NCBI GenBank assembly: GCA_017429695.1
Contig: JAFROK010000056.1
Location: 1 to 63,431, forward strand
Direction: 5' to 3'
From: Clostridia bacterium
GTDB lineage: Bacteria; Bacillota; Clostridia; Christensenellales; Aristaeellaceae
DNA: 63,431 nucleotides
Position numbers and translations under genes: made by a program
Notes under the pieces: generated by a model
What the model saw: only the letters and a program-made list of their open reading frames with translations
The model's database searches: none
What the model was told of the DNA's origin: nothing
Part shown: positions 52,468 to 60,892 of the stretch, piece by piece
Position numbering within the stretch: the first letter of the stretch is position 1
How the letters are laid out: each line of letters begins with the position of its first letter

Positions 52468-52737
52468 ATGGCAGTAAAAGCTTTAAATTTTAAAATGGAA
52501 GAGTCTGAGATCCTTGCCATGAAGGAAGTTGCGGAAGTCTTTCATATATCCATGACAGATATTGTCCGGAACGGCGTGCGTGAATACATAGCGGAATTGA
52601 AAAAAGATCCTTTTTACCGCCTGACGGCGAATGTTCGGGATGCATCGGAAGAAGAATCTGCAGAGGTTCTCTCTGCAATAGCCGATTTGTCTGATGATGA
52701 CCTTTCCATTTCCTCCGCAAAGACATTTACGCTCTGA
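52468..52737 (+). CDS. RHH-type antitoxin (RelB-like)
   Basis: 89 residues. The 'MAVKALNFKMEESEILAMKEVAEVFHISMTDIVRNGVREYIAELKKD' N-terminus fits a ribbon-helix-helix antitoxin that binds DNA as a dimer, followed by an acidic Glu/Asp-rich tail for toxin binding. The ATG at 52468 has an AGGAGGTG SD with 6-base spacing. A palindrome over its promoter fits autorepression. The toxin starts 15 bases downstream. The module is AT-richer than its neighbours. Confidence 0.83.
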   Translation: MAVKALNFKMEESEILAMKEVAEVFHISMTDIVRNGVREYIAELKKDPFYRLTANVRDASEEESAEVLSAIADLSDDDLSISSAKTFTL

Positions 52738-52752
52738 TCCGGGAGGAAAGCA

Positions 52753-53040
52753 ATGATTCAGTATGAGATCCAATACACAAAAGCTGCGGATAAGTTCCTG
52801 AAAGAACATGAATCGCTCCGAAGCCGCTATGAGAATGCATTACGGGAACTGATGACCGGTGATCATCCGGAAAGCATCGATGTGAAGCGGATTCAGGGCA
52901 AACACAATCCCTATTACAGGATCCGCCTGGGTGATTATCGCATCGTATATACGATTATCAATCAAAGAATCGTTGTGATTTGCACACTTCTTGCCGGGCC
53001 CAGGGGAGATGTATATAAAAAAATGCAGGGGCTCAGGTGA
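52753..53040 (+). CDS. RelE/ParE-family toxin
   Basis: 95 residues. The beta-strand core 'YYRIRLGDYRIVYTIINQRIVVICTLLAGPRGDVYKK' is the RelE superfamily pattern (R.R.GDYRIvY......v.v). In RelE/YafQ-like toxins such residues contact the ribosome and mRNA; ParE members target gyrase, and the sequence does not tell which applies. The C-terminal 'GPRGDVYKKMQ' is typical of RelE/StbE. It pairs with the antitoxin immediately upstream, with an SD (GGGAGG) before the ATG. Confidence 0.85.
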   Translation: MIQYEIQYTKAADKFLKEHESLRSRYENALRELMTGDHPESIDVKRIQGKHNPYYRIRLGDYRIVYTIINQRIVVICTLLAGPRGDVYKKMQGLR

Positions 53041-53100
53041 CCGGTTGGGAACATATGGGCAGTGATGAATGACTGCCGGGCAGACAGGAGACAGCAGGAA

Positions 53101-53784
53101 ATGGAACATATCGAAAAGGTGACCGTGAACGGCGTTGTCCTGCATTATGCGGTGGCAGGGGAAGGTAAGCCGGTTGTGCTGGTACACGGAAACGGCGAGG
53201 ACCATCATCTGTTTGATGTGGAAATCGGTCAGCTGGTATCGGCCGGATACAAAGTCTATGCGCCGGATTCCCGGGGACACGGCTTAAATCCGCCACTGAA
53301 GGAATACCACTATGCGGACATGGCTGAGGACATGTATCAGTTGATTCAGAAGCTCGGGCTCGGAAAACCGGCTTTCTACGGTTTCAGCGACGGCGGTATC
53401 ATTGGTCTGATGCTAATCCTGGGCCATCCGGGCTGCCTGAGCGCATTGGCTATCAGTGGAACCAACCTTACGCCGGAAGGGATTGTTCCTTCGTTTATCG
53501 AAGAATTTACTGCGATTAACGCGGAAAACCCCAATCCGCTGGTGACCCTGATGCTGACGGAGCCGCATATCGATCCGGGAAAGCTGGGGGACATTGCCAT
53601 TCCGGTGCTGGTGACCGCAGGCGAAAACGACCTGATTCTGCCGTCTGAAACAGAAAAGATTGCTGAAATGATTCCGGGAGCAGCTCTTAGAATTGTTGAA
53701 GGGCACGACCACGGAAGCTATATCGCCGGCAGTGAAATCATGGGAGAAATGCTGATTGAATTCCTGAAAGAAAAATATCAATAA
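53101..53784 (+). CDS. Alpha/beta hydrolase
   Basis: 227 residues, cytoplasmic. An HGNGEDHHLF oxyanion loop follows strand 3, nucleophile elbow GFSDGG with Ser96, acid near Asp178 (GENDLILP) and His203 or His205 (GHDHGSY). It resembles proline iminopeptidase/epoxide hydrolase-like hydrolases; the substrate is unknown. The ATG at 53101 is preferred over one 39 bases earlier because AGGAGACAGCAGG supplies an SD. It is 27 bases before a ferulic-ester hydrolase-like gene, probably in one operon. Confidence 0.78.
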   Translation: MEHIEKVTVNGVVLHYAVAGEGKPVVLVHGNGEDHHLFDVEIGQLVSAGYKVYAPDSRGHGLNPPLKEYHYADMAEDMYQLIQKLGLGKPAFYGFSDGGIIGLMLILGHPGCLSALAISGTNLTPEGIVPSFIEEFTAINAENPNPLVTLMLTEPHIDPGKLGDIAIPVLVTAGENDLILPSETEKIAEMIPGAALRIVEGHDHGSYIAGSEIMGEMLIEFLKEKYQ

Positions 53785-53811
53785 GTTCGGAAAAACGGAG
53801 GAGTGTGCCAT

Positions 53812-54573
53812 ATGTTTACGATCATGGACGACGGGATTGCGCTTCAGGCGGAACTGGACATGCCGGAAAAGGCAGAGGGGAAAATGCCGGTGGCGGTCCT
53901 GATGCACGGGTTTACGGGATATAAGGAGGAGTGGCACATCCTGGCGGTTTCCAAAGCCCTGACGGAAGCCGGGTATGCGGTGCTGCGGGCGGATATGTTC
54001 GGCCACGGGAAAAGCGGCGGTGAGTTCCGGAATCACACGCTTTTCAAATGGATGGGGAACGCGATGACCCTGATCGACTATGCCCGGAACCTGGATTTTG
54101 CTTCGGAAATCTATATCTGCGGCCATTCCCAGGGCGGACTGACCGCCATGCTGGCGGCGGCGCTGAAAAGGGACCAGATCAGCGGGATGATCGCGCTTTC
54201 CCCGGCCTGGATGATTCCGGAACTGGCCCGGAAGGGCAACCTGCTCGGGCTGGATTTTGATCCGGTGCATATTCCGGACGAGCTTCCGGCCTGGAACAAC
54301 AATGTGCTGGACGGAAACTATGTCCGCGCGGCCCAGACGATTCACGTGGAGGAATACATTGACCGGTATGACGGGCCGGTACTGATCGTTCACGGCGACA
54401 ACGACGGGGCGGTGCCGGTGGAATACGGTATCAAGGCTGCTGAACGGTATCAGAACAGCAAACTGGTTGTGATTCCCGGGGACGACCACTGCTACGCATT
54501 CCACCTGGACCAGGTGGTGAAGGCTGTAAAGGACTGGGCCGTGGAACAGAAAAAAGCCCGGGCAGGTGCCTGA
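53812..54573 (+). CDS. Cinnamoyl/feruloyl ester hydrolase
   Basis: 253 residues, no signal peptide. Nucleophile Ser106 in GHSQGG, Asp198 in HGDNDGA and His226 in GDDHCY make the triad. The stretch 'HTLFKWMGNAMTLIDYARNL' and 'DELPAWNNNVLDGNYVRAAQ' with 'QTIHVEEYIDRYDGPVLIVH' resembles, from memory, Butyrivibrio Est1E, an enzyme that releases ferulic acid from plant cell-wall arabinoxylan oligosaccharides. That would fit a rumen or gut fibre-degrader. It could also be a general bacterial carboxylesterase. SD GGAGGAG. It precedes a two-component system by 33 bases. Confidence 0.82.
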   Translation: MFTIMDDGIALQAELDMPEKAEGKMPVAVLMHGFTGYKEEWHILAVSKALTEAGYAVLRADMFGHGKSGGEFRNHTLFKWMGNAMTLIDYARNLDFASEIYICGHSQGGLTAMLAAALKRDQISGMIALSPAWMIPELARKGNLLGLDFDPVHIPDELPAWNNNVLDGNYVRAAQTIHVEEYIDRYDGPVLIVHGDNDGAVPVEYGIKAAERYQNSKLVVIPGDDHCYAFHLDQVVKAVKDWAVEQKKARAGA

Positions 54574-54606
54574 CAACCGACAACGCTGTTTTCCGGAGGG
54601 AAACCC

Positions 54607-55326
54607 ATGCATTATAACTGCCTGATTGTGGATGATGAGGAAGCGCTGGCCGGAATGACGGCCGAATACTTCCGGATGTTTGACGTGAGCACGGAATACG
54701 TGACTTCCGGAGAAGGATGCTTTGCGTTCCTGAAGGAGCATACGGCGGACCTGATCCTGCTGGATATCAATCTGGGGGACGGGAGCGGCTTTGACGTCTG
54801 CAAGCGGCTGCGGGAGGAAGCACAGTTGCCGATCCTGTTTATCAGCGCACGGCAGAGCGATGACGACGTGCTGGTGGCACTGAGCATCGGCGGGGATGAC
54901 TATATCAAGAAACCCTACAGCCTTTCCGTGCTGCTGGCCAAAGTAAAAGTGAACCTCAAGCGGGTTGAACAGCTGAAGGCGACGGGGAGCAGCCGGGATG
55001 CGGGGAGCAGCTCCCTGTCTCCGCTGGTGCTGGACGAAGCGACGATGTCCGCGGTGCTGAACGGGAAGCGGATCGCGCTGAAGGCCAAGGAATTCGCACT
55101 GTTGCAGTGCCTGTATCAGCACCGGAACACGATTGTGAAAAAGGACCAGCTGTTTGAGGAAGTATGGGGCGATACCTTCTTCAGCGACGGCACGCTGAAC
55201 GTGCATGTGCGCAAGCTGCGGGAGAAGCTGGAGGAGGATCCAAACAATCCGAAAATGCTGAAAACCGTCTGGGGCACGGGATATATGCTGGAACTGGCAT
55301 CCGGCGGAAACGGCGGGCAGGCATGA
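54607..55326 (+). CDS. OmpR-family response regulator
   Basis: 239 residues. Receiver domain (about 5-118) with phosphoacceptor Asp53 (LLDINL), the acidic pair at 9-11 (VDDEE), Thr/Ser-like S79 (FISARQ) and Lys101-102 (DDYIKKPYS). A C-terminal winged helix (about 140-232) ends in 'LKTVWGTGYMLE'. It overlaps the kinase gene by 4 bases (ATGA). It is the natural candidate to bind the direct repeats at 48278 that precede the ABC exporter 6 kb away. Confidence 0.9.
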   Translation: MHYNCLIVDDEEALAGMTAEYFRMFDVSTEYVTSGEGCFAFLKEHTADLILLDINLGDGSGFDVCKRLREEAQLPILFISARQSDDDVLVALSIGGDDYIKKPYSLSVLLAKVKVNLKRVEQLKATGSSRDAGSSSLSPLVLDEATMSAVLNGKRIALKAKEFALLQCLYQHRNTIVKKDQLFEEVWGDTFFSDGTLNVHVRKLREKLEEDPNNPKMLKTVWGTGYMLELASGGNGGQA

Positions 55327-56591
55327 AACAGATCCGAATCATGGCCGTCGTTTTCACGCTGCTGATGGCGCTGGCCCTGGCTGGCGGGATGCTGTTCCTG
55401 AACGGGATGGAATACCGCGGGCGGGATGTCAGCCGGTATAACGATATGATCCACCGGATCAGCGACGGCTACGCGGCGGGCATACCGGCGGAAGAACTGG
55501 AAAAGGCATACGGCTGCGATATCATCCTGAGCCGGGATTTGGTGGACGCGGAGCTGACGAAATACTATGCGGCCGGCGCGCTGGTGCTGGACTTTGCCCC
55601 GGGCGGGGAAGCCATCGGGAAAGTGGTGTGGAATGACCGGCAGGAAGCCTTTACGGCGCAGAAAACACAGCTGCGGAATGTGCTGCTGGGATGTTGGGTG
55701 CTGATTGCGGTATCCGGATACCTGTTCCTGCTGGTGATCTACCGGACGGTGGTGAAACCGATCCGTGAGTTCGAAGGTTTTGCGGAGGCCATAGCCAGGG
55801 GACGGCTGGATGTGCAGCTGCCGAGGCGGAGGCTGAACCTGTTCGGGAACTTTACGGAGAGCTTCGATATCATGCGGGAGGAGCTCCGGGTTGCCCGGGA
55901 ACGGGAAGTGGAAGCCAACCGGGCCAAACGGGAGATGGTTGCCGGGTTGAGCCATGATATTAAGACGCCGGTGGCAACGATCCAGGCAGCATGCGAGGTG
56001 CTGGAGGCAAAATATCCGGACGAAGCGGATATGCGGGAAAAGACAGCGGTGATTTCCGCCAAGACAAATACGATTAACCAGCTGGTGAACAACCTGTTCC
56101 ACACCACCCTGGAGGAGCTGGAATCGCTGCCGGTGAATCCAGCGGAGGTGTCCGCAAAGAAGATTGAAGGCTTTTTCCGGGATATGAACCAGCAGGGCGA
56201 TATTATCCTGGACAATCCCATTCCGGAATGCCTGGTGCGGATCGATCCGATCCGGATGGAGCAGGCGGTGGACAACGTGGTCAGCAATTCCCGGAAGTAT
56301 GCCGGGACCGATATCCACGTATCCTTTGACGAAGTCGAAGGTGTCGGCGGCGAGGACGGGAAGCCGGTCCGGTACATCCGGGTTACTGTGCGGGACGCGG
56401 GCCCCGGCGTTCCGGAGGAGGAACTGGGCCGGATTACCGAAAAGTATTTCCGCGGCGCGAACACTGCCGGCCGTGACGGCTACGGCCTGGGCATGTACCT
56501 GGTGAAGTGGTACATGGAAAAACAGGGCGGCGGCCTGGAATACTACAACGACAACGGCTTTGTGGTGGAACTGCTGGTGAAAAAGGTATAA
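55323..56591 (+). CDS. Sensor histidine kinase
   Basis: 422 residues. Two transmembrane helices (about 5-27 and 118-140) flank a small extracytoplasmic sensor of about 90 residues. A HAMP linker leads to HisKA with His211 (GLSHDIKTP) and a HATPase_c domain with N-box (NVVSNSRKYA), G1 (DAGPGVP) and G2 (GYGLGMYL). It should autophosphorylate and pass phosphate to the co-encoded regulator. The compact sensor resembles antimicrobial-peptide or cell-wall-stress kinases that work with FtsX-type exporters, such as the one at 48387-51690. Confidence 0.88.
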   Translation: MKQIRIMAVVFTLLMALALAGGMLFLNGMEYRGRDVSRYNDMIHRISDGYAAGIPAEELEKAYGCDIILSRDLVDAELTKYYAAGALVLDFAPGGEAIGKVVWNDRQEAFTAQKTQLRNVLLGCWVLIAVSGYLFLLVIYRTVVKPIREFEGFAEAIARGRLDVQLPRRRLNLFGNFTESFDIMREELRVAREREVEANRAKREMVAGLSHDIKTPVATIQAACEVLEAKYPDEADMREKTAVISAKTNTINQLVNNLFHTTLEELESLPVNPAEVSAKKIEGFFRDMNQQGDIILDNPIPECLVRIDPIRMEQAVDNVVSNSRKYAGTDIHVSFDEVEGVGGEDGKPVRYIRVTVRDAGPGVPEEELGRITEKYFRGANTAGRDGYGLGMYLVKWYMEKQGGGLEYYNDNGFVVELLVKKV

Positions 56592-56604
56592 TCGCCTGCA
56601 TTCG

Positions 56605-56633
56605 TTGACAAACCTTGCTGAAACAGGGATAAT
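56605..56633 (+). promoter_or_regulatory. trmB promoter
   Basis: TTGACA, a 17-base spacer and GATAAT, about 45 bases upstream of the start codon. Confidence 0.8.
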
Positions 56634-56677
56634 ATTGCCCGGAAATCCTGTATTTTTACTGGAGTGGTTCTGCGGTT

Positions 56678-57427
56678 ATGCACATGAGGAAGAAGAAATG
56701 GGCCCGGCCGGAGTTGGCTGCGTGCCCGTTTTATACGAACGGCGGGGAGGAATACCGGAACACATGGCGGAGCCGGTTTCCGGAACCGGAACACCCGCTG
56801 CACCTGGAAATGGGCTGCGGCAAGGGCGTCAGCACGGCGGCCATGGTGAAGGACAATCCCGGCATTAACTTCGTGGCCTGCGACATGAGTCCGGATGTGC
56901 TGGGAGTGGCCCGGCGGAACATGGCCGGGGATAGCGGGGAGGACCCGCGGAATATCCAGCTGGTGCGGACCGATATCTGCTTTATCAGCCGGCTGTTCGG
57001 GCCGGAGGACGGGGCGGAACGGATCTATATTCATTTTCCGAACCCGTGGACCGAGCACCCCAAACACGCGAAACGCAGGCTGACCCATCCACGGCAGCTG
57101 ATGCAGTACCGGGAGATGCTGAAGCCCGGCGGGGAGATCTGGTTCAAGACCGACGACGATACGCTGTTTCAGGATTCGCTGGTATACTTCGACCTGTGTG
57201 GGTTTGAGACAGTGTACCTGACCCACGACCTGCACGCAGCCGGATTCAAACCGAACTACATCAGCGAACATGAGGCGAAGTTTACGGCGCAGGGGATACC
57301 GATCAAGGCCGGGATCTTCCGCATGAAAGAAGCGGGGCCGGATTTCGACCCGACAAGGTACCGGCTGACCCCAGGTGTCCGGGCCAAAGCGCTGGAAAGA
57401 CTGGACAGGGAGACAGAACGAAAATGA
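56678..57427 (+). CDS. trmB: tRNA (guanine-46-N7)-methyltransferase
   Basis: 249 residues. SAM-dependent enzyme that methylates N7 of G46 in the tRNA variable loop. The SAM-binding motif is LEMGCGKG (about 43-50), and the catalytic/tRNA-binding block 'YIHFPNPWTEHPKHAKRRL' (about 125-143) is diagnostic. A second ATG six bases later (MRKKKW) is also possible; the first is kept. It is translationally coupled by ATGA overlap to the M15 peptidase downstream, a combination without clear functional link. Confidence 0.92.
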   Translation: MHMRKKKWARPELAACPFYTNGGEEYRNTWRSRFPEPEHPLHLEMGCGKGVSTAAMVKDNPGINFVACDMSPDVLGVARRNMAGDSGEDPRNIQLVRTDICFISRLFGPEDGAERIYIHFPNPWTEHPKHAKRRLTHPRQLMQYREMLKPGGEIWFKTDDDTLFQDSLVYFDLCGFETVYLTHDLHAAGFKPNYISEHEAKFTAQGIPIKAGIFRMKEAGPDFDPTRYRLTPGVRAKALERLDRETERK

Positions 57428-58101
57428 GCTTATTGACAAAACTGGCATCGCTGGGCGCGGCGGGACTGATGCTGCTGTCGGTGCCGCTGGATACCGCGGC
57501 GCCCCAGAATGACGTGGACGGTACGCTGTTCCTGGTGAACCGCCAGTGGATGGTAACGGAAAGCTATGAACCGTCGGACCTGCGGCAGGCGGAGGTACCT
57601 GGCTCGGTGCGCCAGATGCGGGATGAGGCGGCCTCGGCGCTGGAGGAAATGTTTGCCGCCTGCAAGGAGGAAACCGGCGTGACGCTGATTTCCGTCAGCG
57701 GATACCGGGCCTACGTCCGGCAGTACAACATCTACCACCGGAAGCTGCGGTCCGTGAAGGGAAATGAAGCAAAAGCACAGGAGTATGTGGCGCCGCCGGG
57801 GGCCAGTGAACACCAGCTGGGGCTGGCGATGGATATCGGCCAGCGGAACAAGCCGCACCTGAACGACAAGTTTGCGGATACGCCCGGCGGAAAGTGGGCC
57901 CAGGAAAACTGCTGGCGGTTCGGGTTTATTCTCCGCTACGGCAAGGAATGGGAAGAAGTGACCGGTTACAAGTATGAATCGTGGCACTTCCGGTATGTCG
58001 GGAAGGAAAAGGCAAAGGAAATCCATGAAGCGAATATTCCTTATGAAACATGGATGATCGGCTACCGGACGAAGCTGCTGGAACGGCTGATGAGTGATTA
58101 G
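57424..58101 (+). CDS. M15 family D-alanyl-D-alanine carboxypeptidase (VanY-like)
   Basis: 225 residues. A signal peptide (residues 1-25) is followed by the M15 fold: SGYRAY, the zinc-binding 'SEHQLGLAMD' (HxxxxxxD) and the catalytic 'ESWHFRYVG' (ExxH). These enzymes remove the terminal D-Ala of peptidoglycan stem peptides. The gene ends with a TAG that belongs to a period-7 repeat, so its natural C-terminus may have been changed. It is the first of two adjacent M15 genes. Confidence 0.88.
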   Translation: MSLLTKLASLGAAGLMLLSVPLDTAAPQNDVDGTLFLVNRQWMVTESYEPSDLRQAEVPGSVRQMRDEAASALEEMFAACKEETGVTLISVSGYRAYVRQYNIYHRKLRSVKGNEAKAQEYVAPPGASEHQLGLAMDIGQRNKPHLNDKFADTPGGKWAQENCWRFGFILRYGKEWEEVTGYKYESWHFRYVGKEKAKEIHEANIPYETWMIGYRTKLLERLMSD

Positions 58102-58118
58102 TGGTTAGTGATTAGTGG
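58091..58118. repeat. Period-7 intergenic repeat (copy 5)
   Basis: Four heptamers: TGAGTGA, TTAGTGG, TTAGTGA, TTAGTGG. The second unit supplies the TAG stop (58099-58101) of the upstream M15 gene. Confidence 0.85.
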
Positions 58119-58140
58119 GTTCCGGGAAGGAGTAGTTGGA

Positions 58141-58989
58141 TTGAAATTCAGAAATGTTTTTGCTGCCCTGCTGGTGCTGGGGATGCTTTTCAGCGGGTCC
58201 GGGCTGGCGGAAGAGGATTTCAGCATTACAGAGGTCATGCAGGAGATTGACCTGGACGCGCCGGTATACGGGGACGTGGCGTGGACTTTTCCCGTGGCGC
58301 TGGAGGATATGCAGCCGGAGTTTGTGGTGCTGGCAAACAAGCATTACCTGCTGGATTCCAAATTTGTGGTGACCCCCCTGAAGAAGATTAAGAGCATGTC
58401 CCTGAACAAGGACGGCAGCAAAAAGAGCGGGGATATGTATGTGGTTTCCAAGGGTATGGAGCTCAACGAAACCTGCGCCGATGCCCTGATCGCCCTGTCC
58501 GACGCGGCCCGGGCGGACGGCTATAAGCTGTACCTGAAAAGCGCCTACCGCTCCTACCAGACCCAGAAGACGATGTACTACAACCGCCTGAAGAAAAACA
58601 AGGGCAAGGATGACGGATGGGTATCCCTGCCCGGCGCCAGCGACCACCAGACGGGCCTGGGATGCGACGTGGTGCCCCGTTCCTGGAAGGATAAGTCCAT
58701 GAACGGGAAAATGGGGAAGGAGCCGGAATGCATCTGGATGGCGGAGCACTGCCAGGAATTCGGATTTGTGATCCGGTATCCGGAAGACAAGCAGGAAGAG
58801 ACGGAAATCAATTACGAGCCGTGGCACCTGAGGTATGTGGGGGTGCCGGCGGCAACCTATATCATGGAAAACGGAATGTGCCTGGAGGAGTTCAATGCGG
58901 AACTGCAGGCGGCCATCCGGGAATTCATTGACGCCGGGGGAGACCCGGCGCTGGTGGAAGCATTTATCCAGGAAAGCACGGACGAGTAA
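58141..58989 (+). CDS. M15 family D-alanyl-D-alanine carboxypeptidase, second copy
   Basis: 282 residues. A signal peptide (MKFRNVFAALLVLGMLF), then a 60-residue N-terminal extension and the M15 fold: SAYRSY, zinc-binding SDHQTGLGCD, and EPWHLRYVG. A TTG start at 58141 with an upstream GGAAGGAG SD is chosen; a GTG inside the repeat at 58108 has none. It differs considerably from the preceding M15 protein, so it is not a recent duplicate. It lies directly before an OmpR/HK pair, an arrangement reminiscent of VanY with VanR/VanS, though vanHAX ligase genes are absent. Confidence 0.86.
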   Translation: MKFRNVFAALLVLGMLFSGSGLAEEDFSITEVMQEIDLDAPVYGDVAWTFPVALEDMQPEFVVLANKHYLLDSKFVVTPLKKIKSMSLNKDGSKKSGDMYVVSKGMELNETCADALIALSDAARADGYKLYLKSAYRSYQTQKTMYYNRLKKNKGKDDGWVSLPGASDHQTGLGCDVVPRSWKDKSMNGKMGKEPECIWMAEHCQEFGFVIRYPEDKQEETEINYEPWHLRYVGVPAATYIMENGMCLEEFNAELQAAIREFIDAGGDPALVEAFIQESTDE

Positions 58990-59004
58990 GAAAGGAAAAC
59001 GGCC

Positions 59005-59676
59005 ATGAAATTACTGATCGTGGATGACGAACAGCGGATCAGGTCCCTGATTGCCAAATATGCCTCCTTCGAAGGATATGAGACCGCGGAGGCGGCGGAC
59101 GGGATGCAGGCAGTGGAAATGTGCCGGGATACGCGGTACGACCTGATTATCATGGACGTAATGATGCCGGAACTGGACGGGTTTTCCGCGGTGCGGGAAA
59201 TCCGGAAGCATTCGGACACGCCGGTGATCATGCTTTCCGCCCGGGGCGAGGAATATGACCGGATTCACGGATTTGAACTGGGCATTGACGATTATGTGGT
59301 CAAACCCTTCTCCCCGAAGGAACTGATGATGCGCGTGGCGGCGGTGCTCAAGCGCAGCGGCGGGGAAAAGGCAGCGGAAAGCGACGTACTCACATTCGAC
59401 GGACTGACGATTGACTTTACCGCCCGGCGGGTGACCATTGACGGGCAGGAACTGGACCTGAGCCCGAAGGAATATGAGCTGCTGTTCTACATGGTGCGGA
59501 ACCGGGGCATTGCCCTGAGCCGGGAAAAGCTGATCAGCGACGTATGGGGCTATGACTTCTTTGGCGACGACCGCACGCTGGATACGCATATCAAGCTGCT
59601 GCGGAAGCAGCTGGGACCTTACGCGGACCGGATAACCACGCTCAGAGGGGTGGGGTATCGCTTTGAAAAGGAATAA
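59005..59676 (+). CDS. OmpR-family response regulator (second system)
   Basis: 223 residues. Receiver domain with VDDE at 6-9, phosphoacceptor Asp51 (IIMDVMMPELDG) and Lys at about 100 (DDYVVKPFSPKEL). The winged-helix domain ends in 'LRGVGYRFE'. It overlaps the kinase start by 14 bases. An SD (AAGAAAGG) sits before the ATG. It follows the second M15 gene by only 15 bases, so it may be read from that transcript. Confidence 0.9.
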   Translation: MKLLIVDDEQRIRSLIAKYASFEGYETAEAADGMQAVEMCRDTRYDLIIMDVMMPELDGFSAVREIRKHSDTPVIMLSARGEEYDRIHGFELGIDDYVVKPFSPKELMMRVAAVLKRSGGEKAAESDVLTFDGLTIDFTARRVTIDGQELDLSPKEYELLFYMVRNRGIALSREKLISDVWGYDFFGDDRTLDTHIKLLRKQLGPYADRITTLRGVGYRFEKE

Positions 59677-60892
59677 GCGCGGCGCGCTGGCTTTCCGGGA
59701 AACGTTCCTGGCAGGCCGGCTGGGCATCCGGCGGAAGATCCTGATCTACCTGCTGGTGCTGGCGGGATTCATCATCTCGATGGTCTGGCTGTTCCAGAAT
59801 GCGCTGCTGTTTTATGTTTACCGGGGACCGGAGTTCCTGCGGGGCGGCCCGGCACCGGTTGTGGTGATCGAAGGGGAAACAGGTGGGCAGGAGGACGCCG
59901 GAAGCGCGGAGAACCTGCCGGAAACCCGGGAGGGCCGGAGTATCAATACGCTGCGGCTGGACGCGATTACCCGGTGGGAATTCCTGGTGATCGTCATCGC
60001 GATCCTGCTGGCCACCGGCGTGGTCGGCTACAGCATGGCCCGGAGCATTTCCCAGCCGATTATTGAGACGAACGAGGCGGCCCGGGAACTGAGCCGGGCC
60101 CGGTACGAACGGCCCGCCCACAGCGGCGGATACCGGGAGATTGCCCAGCTGAACGATACGCTGGTGCAGACGGCGGAGGACCTGCGCAAGGTGGAGGACC
60201 TGCAGCGGGAACTGATTGCCAACATCTCCCACGATCTGCGGACACCCCTGACGATGATTGAGGGCTATGCCGAGGCCATGCGGGACATGCCGGACGAAGT
60301 GACGCCGGAAAACATGCAGATTATAATCGACGAGACAGAACGCCTGAGCCGGATGGTGAACGAAGTGCTGGACTTCAGCCGGCTGCGGACCGGAAGCCTT
60401 GAAATGAACAAGGCGCCCTTCAACCTGACGGACGCCGTCCGGAAAACCGTGGAGCGGATTGCCCGGATGACTGCCGGGGAAGGATATACCGTTACTTTTT
60501 CGGCGGAAAAGGATATTACCGTCAACGCGGACAGCGGGCGGATCAGCCAGGTGATCTATAACCTGATCGGCAACGCGCTGACCTACACCGGGGTGGATAA
60601 GACCGTCCGGGTGGCCCAGGAAGACCGGGGCAGGGCGGTGCGTATTTCCATTTCCGACAGCGGGGAGGGAATCGCGCCGGATGAGTTGCCCTATATCTGG
60701 GACCGGTATTACCGGAGCCGGGAAAACCATAAGCGCGCGGTGATCGGCAGCGGGCTGGGCCTGAATATCTGCCGGGGCATCCTGGAGAACCATGATGCGC
60801 CGTACGGGGCGGAATGCCCGCCGGAAGGCGGCACGGTTTTCTGGTTTGAACTGCCGAAAGATGAAAAAGTGACAGGGGAGGCAACCGTATGA
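59663..60892 (+). CDS. Sensor histidine kinase (second system)
   Basis: 409 residues. Transmembrane helices at about 24-45 and 106-125 flank a short Pro/Gly/Glu-rich external segment. HAMP region (about 126-180), HisKA with His190 (NISHDLRTPLTM), HATPase_c with N-box (NLIGNALTYTG), G1 (DSGEGIAP) and G2 (GSGLGLNI). The TTG at 59663 is preceded by AGGGGTGGGG; this start overlaps the regulator by 14 bases. It is coupled to the next gene by ATGA. Confidence 0.88.
   Translation: MKRNKRGALAFRETFLAGRLGIRRKILIYLLVLAGFIISMVWLFQNALLFYVYRGPEFLRGGPAPVVVIEGETGGQEDAGSAENLPETREGRSINTLRLDAITRWEFLVIVIAILLATGVVGYSMARSISQPIIETNEAARELSRARYERPAHSGGYREIAQLNDTLVQTAEDLRKVEDLQRELIANISHDLRTPLTMIEGYAEAMRDMPDEVTPENMQIIIDETERLSRMVNEVLDFSRLRTGSLEMNKAPFNLTDAVRKTVERIARMTAGEGYTVTFSAEKDITVNADSGRISQVIYNLIGNALTYTGVDKTVRVAQEDRGRAVRISISDSGEGIAPDELPYIWDRYYRSRENHKRAVIGSGLGLNICRGILENHDAPYGAECPPEGGTVFWFELPKDEKVTGEATV

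Noticed and set aside
58141-60892. Vancomycin resistance operon
   Set aside because: M15 peptidase with OmpR/HK resembles VanY/R/S, but there are no vanH, vanA or vanX homologues in the window; only general envelope control can be claimed.
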